NCBI GenBank assembly: GCA_965530755.1
Contig: CBESNA010000008.1
Span: 1 to 64,000 of the forward strand
Direction: 5' to 3'
DNA length: 64,000 bases
Source of the DNA: SZUA-35 sp965530755
GTDB lineage: Bacteria; Actinomycetota; Acidimicrobiia; Acidimicrobiales; SZUA-35
This document shows, one piece after another, positions 26,316-35,897 of this stretch. How positions within the stretch are numbered: position 1 is the stretch's first letter; the number at the start of each line of letters is the position of its first letter. The position numbers were made by a program, and so were the translations under genes. Below the pieces are notes generated by a model, which made no database searches, was not told where the DNA came from, and worked only from the letters and a program-made list of their open reading frames with translations.

Positions 26316-27280
26316 TGGCTCATTCTCCGGTGTGGTGCCCGCAGGCGGCGAATGGCAACGACGGACAGCAGCGCCGACGGTACGAAGATGGAGAGGAGGC
26401 TCCTGATCCAGAGCGGAATACCTCCTCCGAAACCGTCCAGGTCGATGACCTCACCTGTTCGGCCGTCGATGGCGACGTTGCCGTTGAAGAAGACGTCGTC
26501 GCCCGCTTGGTTGCGGATGAACTCCTGCTTGATCGGCGTGAACGGGCCGTCGCTGGCGCTCCCGATGTTGCCCGCCGCATCGGCGATGGCGATGAACGGA
26601 TTCGGATAGAGCGCAGCGAGCGGCGGATTGATGTTGTCGTCGCCGCGGGAGCTGTCGATGACCGTGAGAACGGCGAGTGCGATCAGGGTGCCGAACACAA
26701 GGGTGAGAACAACCCCGTAGGCGGCGAGCGTGGCGGTCTGGGTTCGCTTGAAGATGGCGGAACAGCTCACGCCGATCATGGCGAGCATCACGCCGAGGCA
26801 GAGCAGGGTGATGAGCGACAGGATCACGTTGGTGAGGGAGATGCCGCCGACGAGATAGGGCACGGCCAGCACCGGTAACGCCGCGATCACCAGCAAGAGA
26901 ACGAAGGCGCTCGACGATGCCACCTTGCCGAAGAAGATGCCGCTCGGACCTATCAGGGTCACCTGGAGGGGGATGAGAGTCTGGCGATCCCGTTCGCCCG
27001 AAACGGCGCTGGCGCTGACACCGGGAACGATGAACAGCAGGACGACGAGCTCTGCGGCGAGGACCCACTCGAACATCGTGCGCCCGACTCGAACGGTGAG
27101 GGCCGAGATCGGATCGAAGTTAAACTGCGAGGAGGACTCTGAGCCCTTGTAGACGACGAACATCACGCCAACCAGGAACAGCAGGAAGAGCGTCAACATG
27201 TACATGGAACGGCGGGACCGGCTTCGTTGCCGGAGCTCGCGGTCGAAGACCGGGTTCAGTTGACGGAGGTTGAGGTTCAC
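26312..27280 (-). CDS. ABC transporter permease (ABC-2 type)
   Basis: This 322-residue membrane protein starts with a basic cytoplasmic segment (PVFDRELRQRSRSRRS), then about six hydrophobic helices, including MYMLTLFLLFLVGVMFVVY, VLLFIVPGVSASAVSGERD and VLLLVIAALPVLAVPYLV. The SGERDRQTLIPL segment after the second helix is typical of ABC-2-type permeases. It overlaps the ATPase gene upstream and the coiled-coil gene downstream by four bases each, so it works with both. The transported substrate is not evident. Confidence 0.85.
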   Translation of the reverse strand: MNLNLRQLNPVFDRELRQRSRSRRSMYMLTLFLLFLVGVMFVVYKGSESSSQFNFDPISALTVRVGRTMFEWVLAAELVVLLFIVPGVSASAVSGERDRQTLIPLQVTLIGPSGIFFGKVASSSAFVLLLVIAALPVLAVPYLVGGISLTNVILSLITLLCLGVMLAMIGVSCSAIFKRTQTATLAAYGVVLTLVFGTLIALAVLTVIDSSRGDDNINPPLAALYPNPFIAIADAAGNIGSASDGPFTPIKQEFIRNQAGDDVFFNGNVAIDGRTGEVIDLDGFGGGIPLWIRSLLSIFVPSALLSVVAIRRLRAPHRRMSQ

Positions 27281-28203
27281 TGGACGATCCCCTTCGTGAT
27301 GCGAAGGAAGAGGTCTTCGAGGTCATGGCGGGCCGTTGTGAACTCGAGGATGTCGAGGCCGTCCTCGAGCAGGCGTCGCAGCAACGCCGACTGCTCTGCG
27401 TCATCCGCCACTGGGAACTCGGCCAATGTGCCATCGGCGAAGCGGACCTTGACGTGCCGTCCCGCTCCGAGGCGTTCGAGGATCGATTCTGGCGACCCGG
27501 ATGCGAGCAGCGCGCCGGCCTCGATCACCGCGATGTCCGAGCACATCTGCTGGAGCTCGGCGAGGATGTGCGAGCTGATCAGGATCGTCTTGCCCATCGC
27601 CTGGAGCTGCAGCAGCAGGTCGCGGAATTCGATGCGAGCCCGGGGATCCAGGCCGGATGCAGGCTCGTCGAGGATCAACAACTCGGGATCGTGGACCATG
27701 GAGCGGGCCAACGACAACCGCTGCTTCATGCCCCGGCTCAAGTCGTCGACCATGGAGTTGCGTTTCACGTCGAGGTCGACCAGCTCGAGGAGCCCCCCGA
27801 TGAGGTCGCCCCACTCGTCGCGGGGCACCCGGTAGGCAGCGGCGTGGAACTCGAGGTACTCGTCGACCCTGAGTCGTTCGTACACGCCCATCACATCGGG
27901 CATGTAGCCCATCGTCTTCCGGACGTCCTTGGGATCCTTGATCGGATCGAAGCCGCACACGGTCGCCGATCCGGAACTCGGGATGAGCAGTGTGGCGAGG
28001 ATGCCGAACGTCGTCGACTTGCCTGCCCCATTTGGACCGATCATGCCGAAGATCGAGCCACGCGGAATGTCGAGATCGAGCTGACGAAGAGCATGGAGCT
28101 CGCCGTACTGCTTGGACAGCCCGCGAGTCGTCACGATGGAGTCGGACGATGGCGGTGGGGGAGGAGGCGCCGTCGGCTCGTCGATCACGGTCGTGTCAAC
28201 CAT
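27277..28203 (-). CDS. ABC transporter ATP-binding protein
   Basis: The 308-residue ATPase has Walker A G56-P-N-G-A-G-K-S63, the signature LSRGMKQRLSLARSM, Walker B LLILDEPASGLD and the H-loop ILISSH, after a short Pro-rich N-terminus. It is of the ABC-2 exporter class. The ATG at 28203 overlaps the last bases of the upstream gene; a longer open frame exists but lies entirely inside that gene. Its partner permease follows with a four-base overlap. The gene order, ATPase, permease, coiled coil, MoxR, DUF58, VWA, suggests an exporter coupled to a MoxR assembly machine. Confidence 0.92.
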   Translation of the reverse strand: MVDTTVIDEPTAPPPPPPSSDSIVTTRGLSKQYGELHALRQLDLDIPRGSIFGMIGPNGAGKSTTFGILATLLIPSSGSATVCGFDPIKDPKDVRKTMGYMPDVMGVYERLRVDEYLEFHAAAYRVPRDEWGDLIGGLLELVDLDVKRNSMVDDLSRGMKQRLSLARSMVHDPELLILDEPASGLDPRARIEFRDLLLQLQAMGKTILISSHILAELQQMCSDIAVIEAGALLASGSPESILERLGAGRHVKVRFADGTLAEFPVADDAEQSALLRRLLEDGLDILEFTTARHDLEDLFLRITKGIVQ

Positions 28204-30331
28204 CGACGCCTCTGGCGAGCTCGAGAACGTCGTCGGCAGGGATCTGCCTCCGCATCGTCGGGAACACGTCGTTCCGACCCCACCACTCGTCGCCGAGCTG
28301 GAACCTGACGTAGAGGGATCCATCCGAGAGCGCGTCGTCCGGAATGGCGAAGACTCCCTCGTCAGCAACGTCGACCATGCCGGCGGGAACCCAGGCGTCG
28401 CCGTCCCAGACGTCCATGGCAGCAACGAAACGGGTGGCAGCCAGCACGAGATCCTGGCCGGCCGGATCGCTCGCCGGCGTGATCTGCAGCGTGACGCCGA
28501 ACTCCTCGAATTGTGCTCGCGATTGGTCGGTCACCCGCGTGCTCTCCCAGCCCCTCAACACCCGAACCCGGTTGGTGGCAGGTCCGATCAGGCCGTTGGA
28601 GGCAACCAATGGCGTGGCGGTCAGATAACCCGTCCGGCCGTCGGTGATGATGCCGCCGTTCGTGGTCGACAATGGGCCATCGGCGGCCCTCGTCCACCCG
28701 AGGACGAGCACGTTGTCAGGGACGGCGATCTGTGGGTTGTTGGCCAACCAGCTCGAAAGCACGGACGGGTTGACCGGCGACGTGTTGCTGTTCATGTCGA
28801 TCTGCCACATTCGTGACATCAGAGGGTCTTCTGCGGTGACGAAGCGTCCGGGTTGTCCGAGCTTCACGTCGATGGTCTGGCCGGGTGCCATCGAGCCGAC
28901 ACGCTGGACCGCCTGACCGCTGCTGATCGTGATTTCCGTCAGATCGTGAGTGGTCGTGTTGGTGATCGTTCCGATCAGTTCGTCGTCGACGAGGTCGAGC
29001 GATACGAGCCATGCGGGGTCTTCGGCGCTCGGTCGTCGAGTCTCCGCCTGCACGACGGCGACGCCGCCAGGGGCGAGGTCGACAACGAGTTCGCCATTAC
29101 GTTCGAAGGGAGTGGTGAGCCCTTGGCCTTGGCCGAACTCCATGTTCATCATGAGATCGTCGAAGCTGGCCGGGGTCGGTCGCCAGGTTTCGGGGAGGTC
29201 GACTCCGACGACGCCGCCCCCTGGCGCCGCGACCAACACTTGGGTGGCGATCACCCGGCCGACGGGGAGGTCGACAACCAACGTCGCGTGTGCGCTGTTG
29301 ACGTTGTCGCGGAGTTGTCTGCCGAACGCCCACACTCCGCCGGTGGCGAGGAGAGCAAGCGCCGGCACGATCAGCCACAGCGCCGGCTCTCGATTGGATC
29401 GGCGGATCAAGGTGTAGGCGATGGGTCCGGCAACGGCGATGTAGGCCAGGAGGAACAAGACGATGGCGCCGATCTCGGGCACTCGCACGCCGGCGTCGGC
29501 CGCAAGGAACGGAGTAGACGGCATCGTTCCGAACCCACCGAAGGGGCTGTTCGTCGCACTCGTGCCGGAGGTGGGTGTGATCAAGCCGTCGAAGCCCGAG
29601 TTCGAGATTCGATTGTTCGTGAACTCGACCATGCCGGAACCGAGTTGGAACCGGTTGCCAGAGCCAGCTCCGAGCAGCGGGGTCCCCGGGTCGAAGGGGA
29701 GCGGAGTGTCCACGGCAGCGTCGACGATCAGGCGGCCGCCGTCGATCACCCAGTCCTCGACTGCGGTGATGTTGGTTCCCAGCGCTTCGAGGTCATCGGG
29801 TGCGGCGACGAGGTAGGTGAACGATCCGAGGGCCACTGGACCGATGTCGAGAAGCGTGGAGTCAAAGGCGAAGAGGCGGGCCTGGGCGGTGTCGACGGTG
29901 AGGGTCGCCGTCGCTTGGAGACCGCGAGCGGCGAGCGACGGCATGACGCCGACGATCTCGTCATCGGTGGCCGGATTGAGTGCGAGGCGGGAGCTGATCG
30001 TCTCGTCGCCGGTCTCGACGATCACTCGTCCGTTGACCGACCAAGGCGTAGTCGGAGTGGGAACGACGAAGCGTTTCGTCGACCCGCCTGCGATCTCGAA
30101 GGGCTGCGTCGCCATGATCGAGCCCTCGAACTCGATTGCGATCGTGCCGGACTGGGCGCCGTCGGCCTGGATCACGACGATCACGGGTGTGACGCTTCCC
30201 GGCTGGTACCAGCCGTCTGCCGGGGTCGAGGTCTCCACCGAACTCTGCGCAGCGGCAGGCGTCGCCGGCACGAGCACGGCGAGACACCACATCACCAGCG
30301 TTCCTGCGATGAGGCGATGGAATTGTCTCAT
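28196..30331 (-). CDS. Secreted/membrane beta-rich protein heading the ABC-MoxR operon
   Basis: This 711-residue protein of no family I can name starts with a clear signal peptide (cleavage after VPATPAAA28). About 270 residues of extracytoplasmic sequence follow, then two membrane helices (EIGAIVLFLLAYIAVAGPIAYTLI and ALWLIVPALALLATGGVWAFG), then a second large extracytoplasmic domain. The central VEDWVIDGGRLIVDA segment resembles DUF4350-like or GATase-like domains of other ABC/MoxR clusters. The ATG at 30331 is chosen over a longer frame because it gives the signal peptide. As first gene it may define the client or docking surface for the system. Confidence 0.75.
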   Translation of the reverse strand: MRQFHRLIAGTLVMWCLAVLVPATPAAAQSSVETSTPADGWYQPGSVTPVIVVIQADGAQSGTIAIEFEGSIMATQPFEIAGGSTKRFVVPTPTTPWSVNGRVIVETGDETISSRLALNPATDDEIVGVMPSLAARGLQATATLTVDTAQARLFAFDSTLLDIGPVALGSFTYLVAAPDDLEALGTNITAVEDWVIDGGRLIVDAAVDTPLPFDPGTPLLGAGSGNRFQLGSGMVEFTNNRISNSGFDGLITPTSGTSATNSPFGGFGTMPSTPFLAADAGVRVPEIGAIVLFLLAYIAVAGPIAYTLIRRSNREPALWLIVPALALLATGGVWAFGRQLRDNVNSAHATLVVDLPVGRVIATQVLVAAPGGGVVGVDLPETWRPTPASFDDLMMNMEFGQGQGLTTPFERNGELVVDLAPGGVAVVQAETRRPSAEDPAWLVSLDLVDDELIGTITNTTTHDLTEITISSGQAVQRVGSMAPGQTIDVKLGQPGRFVTAEDPLMSRMWQIDMNSNTSPVNPSVLSSWLANNPQIAVPDNVLVLGWTRAADGPLSTTNGGIITDGRTGYLTATPLVASNGLIGPATNRVRVLRGWESTRVTDQSRAQFEEFGVTLQITPASDPAGQDLVLAATRFVAAMDVWDGDAWVPAGMVDVADEGVFAIPDDALSDGSLYVRFQLGDEWWGRNDVFPTMRRQIPADDVLELARGVDG

Positions 30332-30537
30332 GGGGGCAGTCGCCTCTCGTCTACAACACGTACCGAGGGTCGGAGCGGCCTCGTCGAGCCGCACAGATCC
30401 CAGTGGACAACAGGTATAGACGCTCGAATTGGGCGGTTGGTTCCGGTTGGTGGCTGATTGTTAGGTTTTGCCCGAAGATGGCCGGATCCGGACATCGGCC
30501 GCGCCAGGCGCAGCACGGCGGGCGAGCCTCGTGGAGC

Positions 30538-30543
30538 TACCAT
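30538..30543 (+). promoter_or_regulatory. -10-like TACCAT before ffh
   Basis: TACCAT lies 10 nt before the ffh ATG, and no Shine-Dalgarno sequence is placed between them. The 222-bp gap between the divergent 28196-30331 gene and ffh must hold both promoters. Confidence 0.4.
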
Positions 30544-30553
30544 CACAGGCCTT

Positions 30554-32041
<1,488 letters not shown>

Positions 32042-32067
32042 CATCGTCTCATCGGTGCGGGGGCTCC

Positions 32068-32808
32068 ATGGCTGCGCAGAACATCTACGACGATCCAGAG
32101 TTCCTCGCCGGCTACGAGATGTTGGACCGCCAGGTGCATGGGCTCGACGGTGCGGCCGAGTGGCCGCAGCTTCGGGCGATGCTCCCCGACGTCGCTGGTC
32201 GACGTGTTGTCGACCTCGGGTGTGGATTCGGCTGGTTCAGCCGCTGGGCCGATGAGCATGGTGCAGCAACGGTGCTCGGGATCGACGTCTCCGCGAGCAT
32301 GCTCCAACGCGCCCGATCGCAGACGACTGCATCGACGGTGGAGTATCGATGCTTCGATATCGACCTCCTGGATCTCCCGCCGAAGTCGGTCGACTTGGTG
32401 TTCAGTTCGCTCACCTTCCACTACGTCCGTGATCTCGACCGACTGATGTCGACGGTGGTCGACTCCCTGGCTCCTGGTGCGTCGATGGTCTTTTCGGTCG
32501 AGCATCCGATCTACAGCGCACCGACGAGCCAGGATCTCGAGACGAGCGACAACGGCGATCGGATCTGGCCACTCGACAACTACCTGGTCGAGGGCGAGCG
32601 AGTGCGGAGTTGGTTCGTCGACGGTGTCGTCAAACAACACCGAACCGTCGCCACCTACGTGAACGCGCTGGTCGGGTCGGGCTTCGTCCTCGACCAGATC
32701 ATCGAGTGGGGTCCGACGGAGAAAGAGGTCGAGGCCAGCCCCGAGCTGGCGGATGATCGACACCGACCCTGGTTCCTGCTGCTCCGCGCGACCCGTCCAG
32801 AGCGCTGA
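32068..32808 (+). CDS. Class I SAM-dependent methyltransferase
   Basis: This 246-residue protein has motif I VVDLGCGFGWFSRWA (about 47-61), VLGIDVSASML after it and DLVFSSLTFHYVRD as motif IV, the layout of small-molecule methyltransferases of the Methyltransf_11/25 type. The substrate cannot be read from the sequence. It lies 26 bp after ffh on the same strand and just before the rpsP promoter. This place, between ffh and rpsP, is not a usual one for a methyltransferase, so it may be an insertion into the conserved cluster. Confidence 0.85.
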   Translation: MAAQNIYDDPEFLAGYEMLDRQVHGLDGAAEWPQLRAMLPDVAGRRVVDLGCGFGWFSRWADEHGAATVLGIDVSASMLQRARSQTTASTVEYRCFDIDLLDLPPKSVDLVFSSLTFHYVRDLDRLMSTVVDSLAPGASMVFSVEHPIYSAPTSQDLETSDNGDRIWPLDNYLVEGERVRSWFVDGVVKQHRTVATYVNALVGSGFVLDQIIEWGPTEKEVEASPELADDRHRPWFLLLRATRPER

Positions 32809-32833
32809 CGGGCGGGACTGCAACACACGAACG

Positions 32834-32860
32834 TTGTTCTTGGATGTCAGCCGATAGCAT
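32834..32860 (+). promoter_or_regulatory. Possible promoter for the rpsP operon
   Basis: TTGTTC (32834-32839) and TAGCAT (32855-32860) are spaced by 15 bp, about 100 bp before rpsP. The spacing is short, so the call is tentative. A leader of about 90 nt before rpsP would result. Confidence 0.35.
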
Positions 32861-32960
32861 CAGTGAGCGCCTAACTGGCGGGCCCCTGCCCGCACGGCGA
32901 TCGATCGCGCTGACACTCACTTCCGAGCCAGCAACCCCAGACAGCAGATAGAGAGACCCC

Positions 32961-33299
32961 GTGGCAGTACGACTCCGCCTGATGCGAGTAGGCAAGAAAA
33001 AGCAGCCGAGCTACCGAGTGGTGGCCGCCGACGCCCGTTCGCCTCGTGACGGCCGGTTCATCGAGATCCTGGGGACGTACAACCCTCGCCTCGAGCCATC
33101 CGAGATCAAGATCGACAACGCGAAGGCCGTGCACTGGCTCCGTGAAGGCGCGCAGCCGTCCGAGCGTGTCAAGAAGCTGCTCGAAGTCTCCGGCGCATGG
33201 AGTGCGTTCGAGGACGGCACGACCGTCGAACAGCTCGAGGCCGCTGCGGCCAAGGTCAAGGCCGAAGCAGAGGCCGTTTCGGCCGGAGCCGAGGCGTGA
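32961..33299 (+). CDS. rpsP: 30S ribosomal protein S16
   Basis: S16 is a small-subunit assembly protein. The 112-residue product has the family N-terminus MAVRLRLMRVGKKKQPSYR and the LGTYNPRL motif, with a short Ala/Glu-rich tail. It begins at GTG 32961 after an AGAGA-type site. Its stop overlaps the GTG start of khpA (GTGA), so the two are translationally coupled. It opens the rpsP-khpA-rimM-trmD-rplS set. Confidence 0.96.
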   Translation: MAVRLRLMRVGKKKQPSYRVVAADARSPRDGRFIEILGTYNPRLEPSEIKIDNAKAVHWLREGAQPSERVKKLLEVSGAWSAFEDGTTVEQLEAAAAKVKAEAEAVSAGAEA

Positions 33300-33553
33300 G
33301 CGACACACTCGCTCCGACCGCTGAAGCTGTCCTGCTCCACCTCTGCCAGTCCGTTGTCAGCGCATCAGACGAAGTCTCGATCGAGGCCTCGTCCGTCGGT
33401 GACGACCGTGTGCGTTTCGACGTTTCGGTCAACAAGGACGACATGGGCCGTGTGATCGGCCGTCGCGGTCGGGTCGCCTCGGCCATCCGCACCGTCGTGT
33501 CTGCAGCCGGCGCCAAGGACGGTGTCTCGACCGAGGTCGAGTTCGTCGACTGA
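33296..33553 (+). CDS. khpA: KH-domain RNA-binding protein KhpA
   Basis: This 85-residue single KH-domain protein has the GxxG loop in DDMGRVIGRRGRVASAIRTV. KhpA binds RNA, and with KhpB influences cell-envelope and division mRNAs in Gram-positive bacteria. The GTG at 33296 overlaps the rpsP stop (GTGA), giving a product of normal size. It sits between rpsP and rimM, its conserved place in Firmicutes and Actinomycetota. Confidence 0.93.
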   Translation: MSDTLAPTAEAVLLHLCQSVVSASDEVSIEASSVGDDRVRFDVSVNKDDMGRVIGRRGRVASAIRTVVSAAGAKDGVSTEVEFVD

Positions 33554-33564
33554 CCTGACCGGCC

Positions 33565-34071
33565 ATGCTCGAGCTCGGTCACGTCAGCAAAGCACACGGG
33601 TTGGGAGGCGACGTCGTCGTCTCACTCCTCACCGATCGAACCGTCGAGCGTCTGTCGCCCGGAACGATCCTGCATCTCGGCCGTTCCGCGCAAGAGGCAG
33701 CGCCGTTCACGGTCGCCACGGCCAAGCCGTACCAGGCAAAGTGGCTGGTTCGATTCGCGGAGGTCACGGGCCGCGATGAGGCAGATCGGCTGCGGGGCTC
33801 GAAGCTGTTCGCCAGCCCTCTGTCGTCGGAGGACCTGCTCGACGACGATGTCCTCTTCGTACACGAGCTCATCGGGAAACGAGTCGTCGATCAGCACGGC
33901 ACCGATCACGGCGAGGTGCTGTCGGTCGTCGACAACCCGGCATCGGATCTGCTCGAGCTCTCCGGCGATCGACTCGTCCCGCTCACGTTCTACGTGTCGA
34001 ACGACGATGACGTCATCTTCGTCGACGTGCCCATCGGGCTGCTCGATGACGACGCCGAAACGGCGCGGTAG
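33565..34071 (+). CDS. rimM: Ribosome maturation factor RimM
   Basis: RimM binds S19 and aids 30S head maturation. The 168-residue protein starts LELGHVSKAHGLGGDVVV, the usual RimM barrel motif, and has a second barrel with DQHGTDHGEVLSVVDNPASD and a C-terminal DVIFVDVPIGLLDDD segment. It is 11 bp after khpA and 5 bp before trmD, in the standard order. Confidence 0.94.
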   Translation: MLELGHVSKAHGLGGDVVVSLLTDRTVERLSPGTILHLGRSAQEAAPFTVATAKPYQAKWLVRFAEVTGRDEADRLRGSKLFASPLSSEDLLDDDVLFVHELIGKRVVDQHGTDHGEVLSVVDNPASDLLELSGDRLVPLTFYVSNDDDVIFVDVPIGLLDDDAETAR

Positions 34072-34076
34072 GGCCG

Positions 34077-34829
34077 GTGCGGGTTGACGTCTTCACGATT
34101 TTCCCTGAGCTGATTCACGGCTATGCCGAAGAGAGCATTCTCGGCCGGGCCGCGGGCGCGGGCCTGCTCGACGTGCGAACACACGACGTGCGAGACGCAA
34201 CCACCGATGTACACCGAACGGTCGACGACGCTCCGTTCGGCGGCGGCGCCGGCATGGTGATGAAGCCGGAGCCGATCTTCGCGTCGGTTCGAGCCGCCGA
34301 CTCGCCTCGGCCGTTGTACTACGTGTCACCGTCTGGTCGTCGCCTCGATCAGGCCTTCGCCGCCGAACTGGCCGCACTCGACGGCTTTTCGTTGCTGTGC
34401 GGCCGTTACGAAGGCGTCGACCAACGGGTGCGAGACGAGCTGGTCGACGGGGAGATCTCGATCGGCGACTACGTGCTCGCCGGTGGCGAGCTGGCCGCCC
34501 TCGTCATCATCGAGGCCGCCGTGCGTCTCGTCCCCGGCGTTCTGGGGAACGCAGCGTCGCCCGAGGACGAGTCGTTCAGCCACGGACTGCTGGAGTACCC
34601 GCACTACACACGGCCAGCCGACTTCGAGGGCATGGAGGTGCCGGCCGTGTTGCGCTCGGGCGACCATGCGGCCGTCGACCAGTGGCGTCATGCCCAGGCG
34701 TTGGCCCGCACGTTGGCGGTGCGTCCCGATCTCATCGATGCGCGTGGCGGCCTCACCGAAGACGAGAGTGCGTTGCTGCGCCGCTTCGATCTCGATGGAC
34801 CGAGTGGAAGCCCGGACGGCCAGCCGTAG
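34077..34829 (+). CDS. trmD: tRNA (guanine-N1)-methyltransferase TrmD
   Basis: TrmD methylates G37 of tRNAs to prevent frameshifting. The 250-residue SPOUT enzyme has VDVFTIFPELI at the start, DDAPFGGGAGMVMKPEPI, LLCGRYEGVDQRV and the trefoil-knot SAM site ISIGDYVLAGGELAA. It starts at GTG 34077, five bases after rimM. Length and motifs are normal. Confidence 0.96.
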   Translation: MRVDVFTIFPELIHGYAEESILGRAAGAGLLDVRTHDVRDATTDVHRTVDDAPFGGGAGMVMKPEPIFASVRAADSPRPLYYVSPSGRRLDQAFAAELAALDGFSLLCGRYEGVDQRVRDELVDGEISIGDYVLAGGELAALVIIEAAVRLVPGVLGNAASPEDESFSHGLLEYPHYTRPADFEGMEVPAVLRSGDHAAVDQWRHAQALARTLAVRPDLIDARGGLTEDESALLRRFDLDGPSGSPDGQP

Positions 34830-34903
34830 CATTGCTGGCTGCTGCGCCGACGGTGTGGCACCAACCGACAGACCCTCTCGCACGCTCCGCTCAGGAGGTG
34901 GCG

Positions 34904-34978
34904 ATGGTCGCCCGTTTCTCAGAGGAACGCCACCATGAACCTGACCGATCTCGTCGAAGCAACCCAGCTCCGCGATGA
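34904..34978 (+). CDS. Possible 24-residue leader peptide overlapping rplS
   Basis: A perfect AGGAGG (34893-34898) lies five bases before an ATG at 34904. This frame codes for MVARFSEERHHEPDRSRRS and a few more residues and stops at 34978, overlapping the rplS start (34935) out of frame. The ribosome binding site is stronger than that of rplS itself. Translation of this frame could repress or couple rplS. No protein homology is claimed. Confidence 0.35.
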   Translation: MVARFSEERHHEPDRSRRSNPAPR

Positions 34979-35282
34979 CATTCCCGACTTCGGACCTGGC
35001 GACAACGTCAAGGTCCACGTGAAGGTCGTCGAGGGCAATCGCGAGCGTGTCCAGATCTTCCAGGGCGTCGTCATCGCCATGCGTGGCGCCGGTGCCGGTG
35101 AGTCCTTCAAGGTTCGGAAGCTGAGCTTCGGCGTCGGTGTCGAGCGTACGTTCCCCCGGAACAGCCCGACCATCGACAAGGTCGAGGTCGTGTCCCGCGG
35201 CGATGTCCGCCGGGCAAAGCTCTACTACCTCCGTGATCGCGTCGGTAAGTCCGCCAAGATCAAAGAGAAGCGCGACAAGTAG
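34935..35282 (+). CDS. rplS: 50S ribosomal protein L19
   Basis: L19 lies at the 30S-50S interface. The 115-residue product has the family sequences FGPGDNVKVHVKVVEGNRER, FQGVVIAMRG and FPRNSPTIDKVEV. AGAGGA precedes the ATG by eight bases. A 105-bp gap after trmD holds a short overlapping reading frame with a strong ribosome binding site. A palindromic repeat follows directly after the stop and may end the operon. Confidence 0.96.
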   Translation: MNLTDLVEATQLRDDIPDFGPGDNVKVHVKVVEGNRERVQIFQGVVIAMRGAGAGESFKVRKLSFGVGVERTFPRNSPTIDKVEVVSRGDVRRAKLYYLRDRVGKSAKIKEKRDK

Positions 35283-35288
35283 AAGCGC

Positions 35289-35336
35289 AAACCTCGGGTT
35301 CCAGCCCCACAATCCCGGGGGTCAGAGCCTCGGGTT
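35289..35336 (+). repeat. Intergenic palindromic element, half copy A
   Basis: This copy spans AAACCTCGGGTT to CCTCGGGTTGC with CCCCACAATCCCGGGGG inside. It matches the right half of the full elements at 35815 and 53270. It follows the rplS stop by seven bases and may serve as a transcript end or processing signal. Confidence 0.75.
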
Positions 35337-35368
35337 GCTGGCGATCGCAAGCCCTCGCACCATCGTTG

Positions 35369-35776
35369 GTGCTGAGCGACGACGAGCTCGCTGTTCTGCC
35401 CGCTCGTGATCCCGTGGCAACTCACAATCAATCTCTTGGTCGGCTCGGCGAAGACGCTGCGGCCCACTGGTACGAGGCGAACGGTTTCACCGTCGTCGAT
35501 CGCAACTGGCGTGGTCATGCAGGCGAGCTCGATCTCGTGGCCGTTTCGTTCGTGCGGCGCCGTCCGCAGGTCGCGGCTTTTGTCGAGGTGAAGACCCGTT
35601 CGTCGTCGCGCTACGGATCCGGCGTCCTCGCGGTGGGGGCGAAGAAGCAGGATCGGATCCGCAGGTTGGCCGGGCAATGGCTCTCCGAGCAACGAGCGCG
35701 CATCGAGACCGTTCGCTTCGACATCGTCGACGTTGACGGACGCGGCAACCTACAGGTCTACGTCGCCGCCTTCTGA
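35369..35776 (+). CDS. yraN: YraN/UPF0102 endonuclease-like protein
   Basis: This 135-residue protein has the nuclease-fold motif of the UPF0102 family: GELDLVAV followed by VAAFVEVKTRS, which matches the D-ExK site of restriction-like nucleases. Its cellular role is not known; YraN is often near comM and dprA, as here. The start is uncertain: GTG 35369, TTG 35366 or GTG 35414 are possible and none has a clear ribosome binding site. The 5' end lies close to repeat copy A. Confidence 0.85.
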   Translation: MLSDDELAVLPARDPVATHNQSLGRLGEDAAAHWYEANGFTVVDRNWRGHAGELDLVAVSFVRRRPQVAAFVEVKTRSSSRYGSGVLAVGAKKQDRIRRLAGQWLSEQRARIETVRFDIVDVDGRGNLQVYVAAF

Positions 35777-35814
35777 CGCTGCCTGCACTGCCCCGCCGCC
35801 AACCCGGTCCCACC

Positions 35815-35897
35815 AACCCGAGGCTACGACCCCCGGAAATGGGGGCCCCAAACCTCGGGTTTGAGCCCCACAGAATCGGGGGTCATAGCCTCGGGTT
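35815..35897. repeat. Intergenic palindromic element, full copy B
   Basis: AACCCGAGG (35815) pairs with CCTCGGGTT, with an inner ACCCCCGG/GGGGGC stem; a second half with CCCCACAGAATCGGGGG ends at CCTCGGGTT (35897). It lies between the convergent yraN and the minus-strand Cys/His protein and touches the latter's stop. Copy D at 53270 is the same composite in the opposite orientation. It may act as a bidirectional terminator or be a mobile REP/MITE-like element. Confidence 0.85.
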
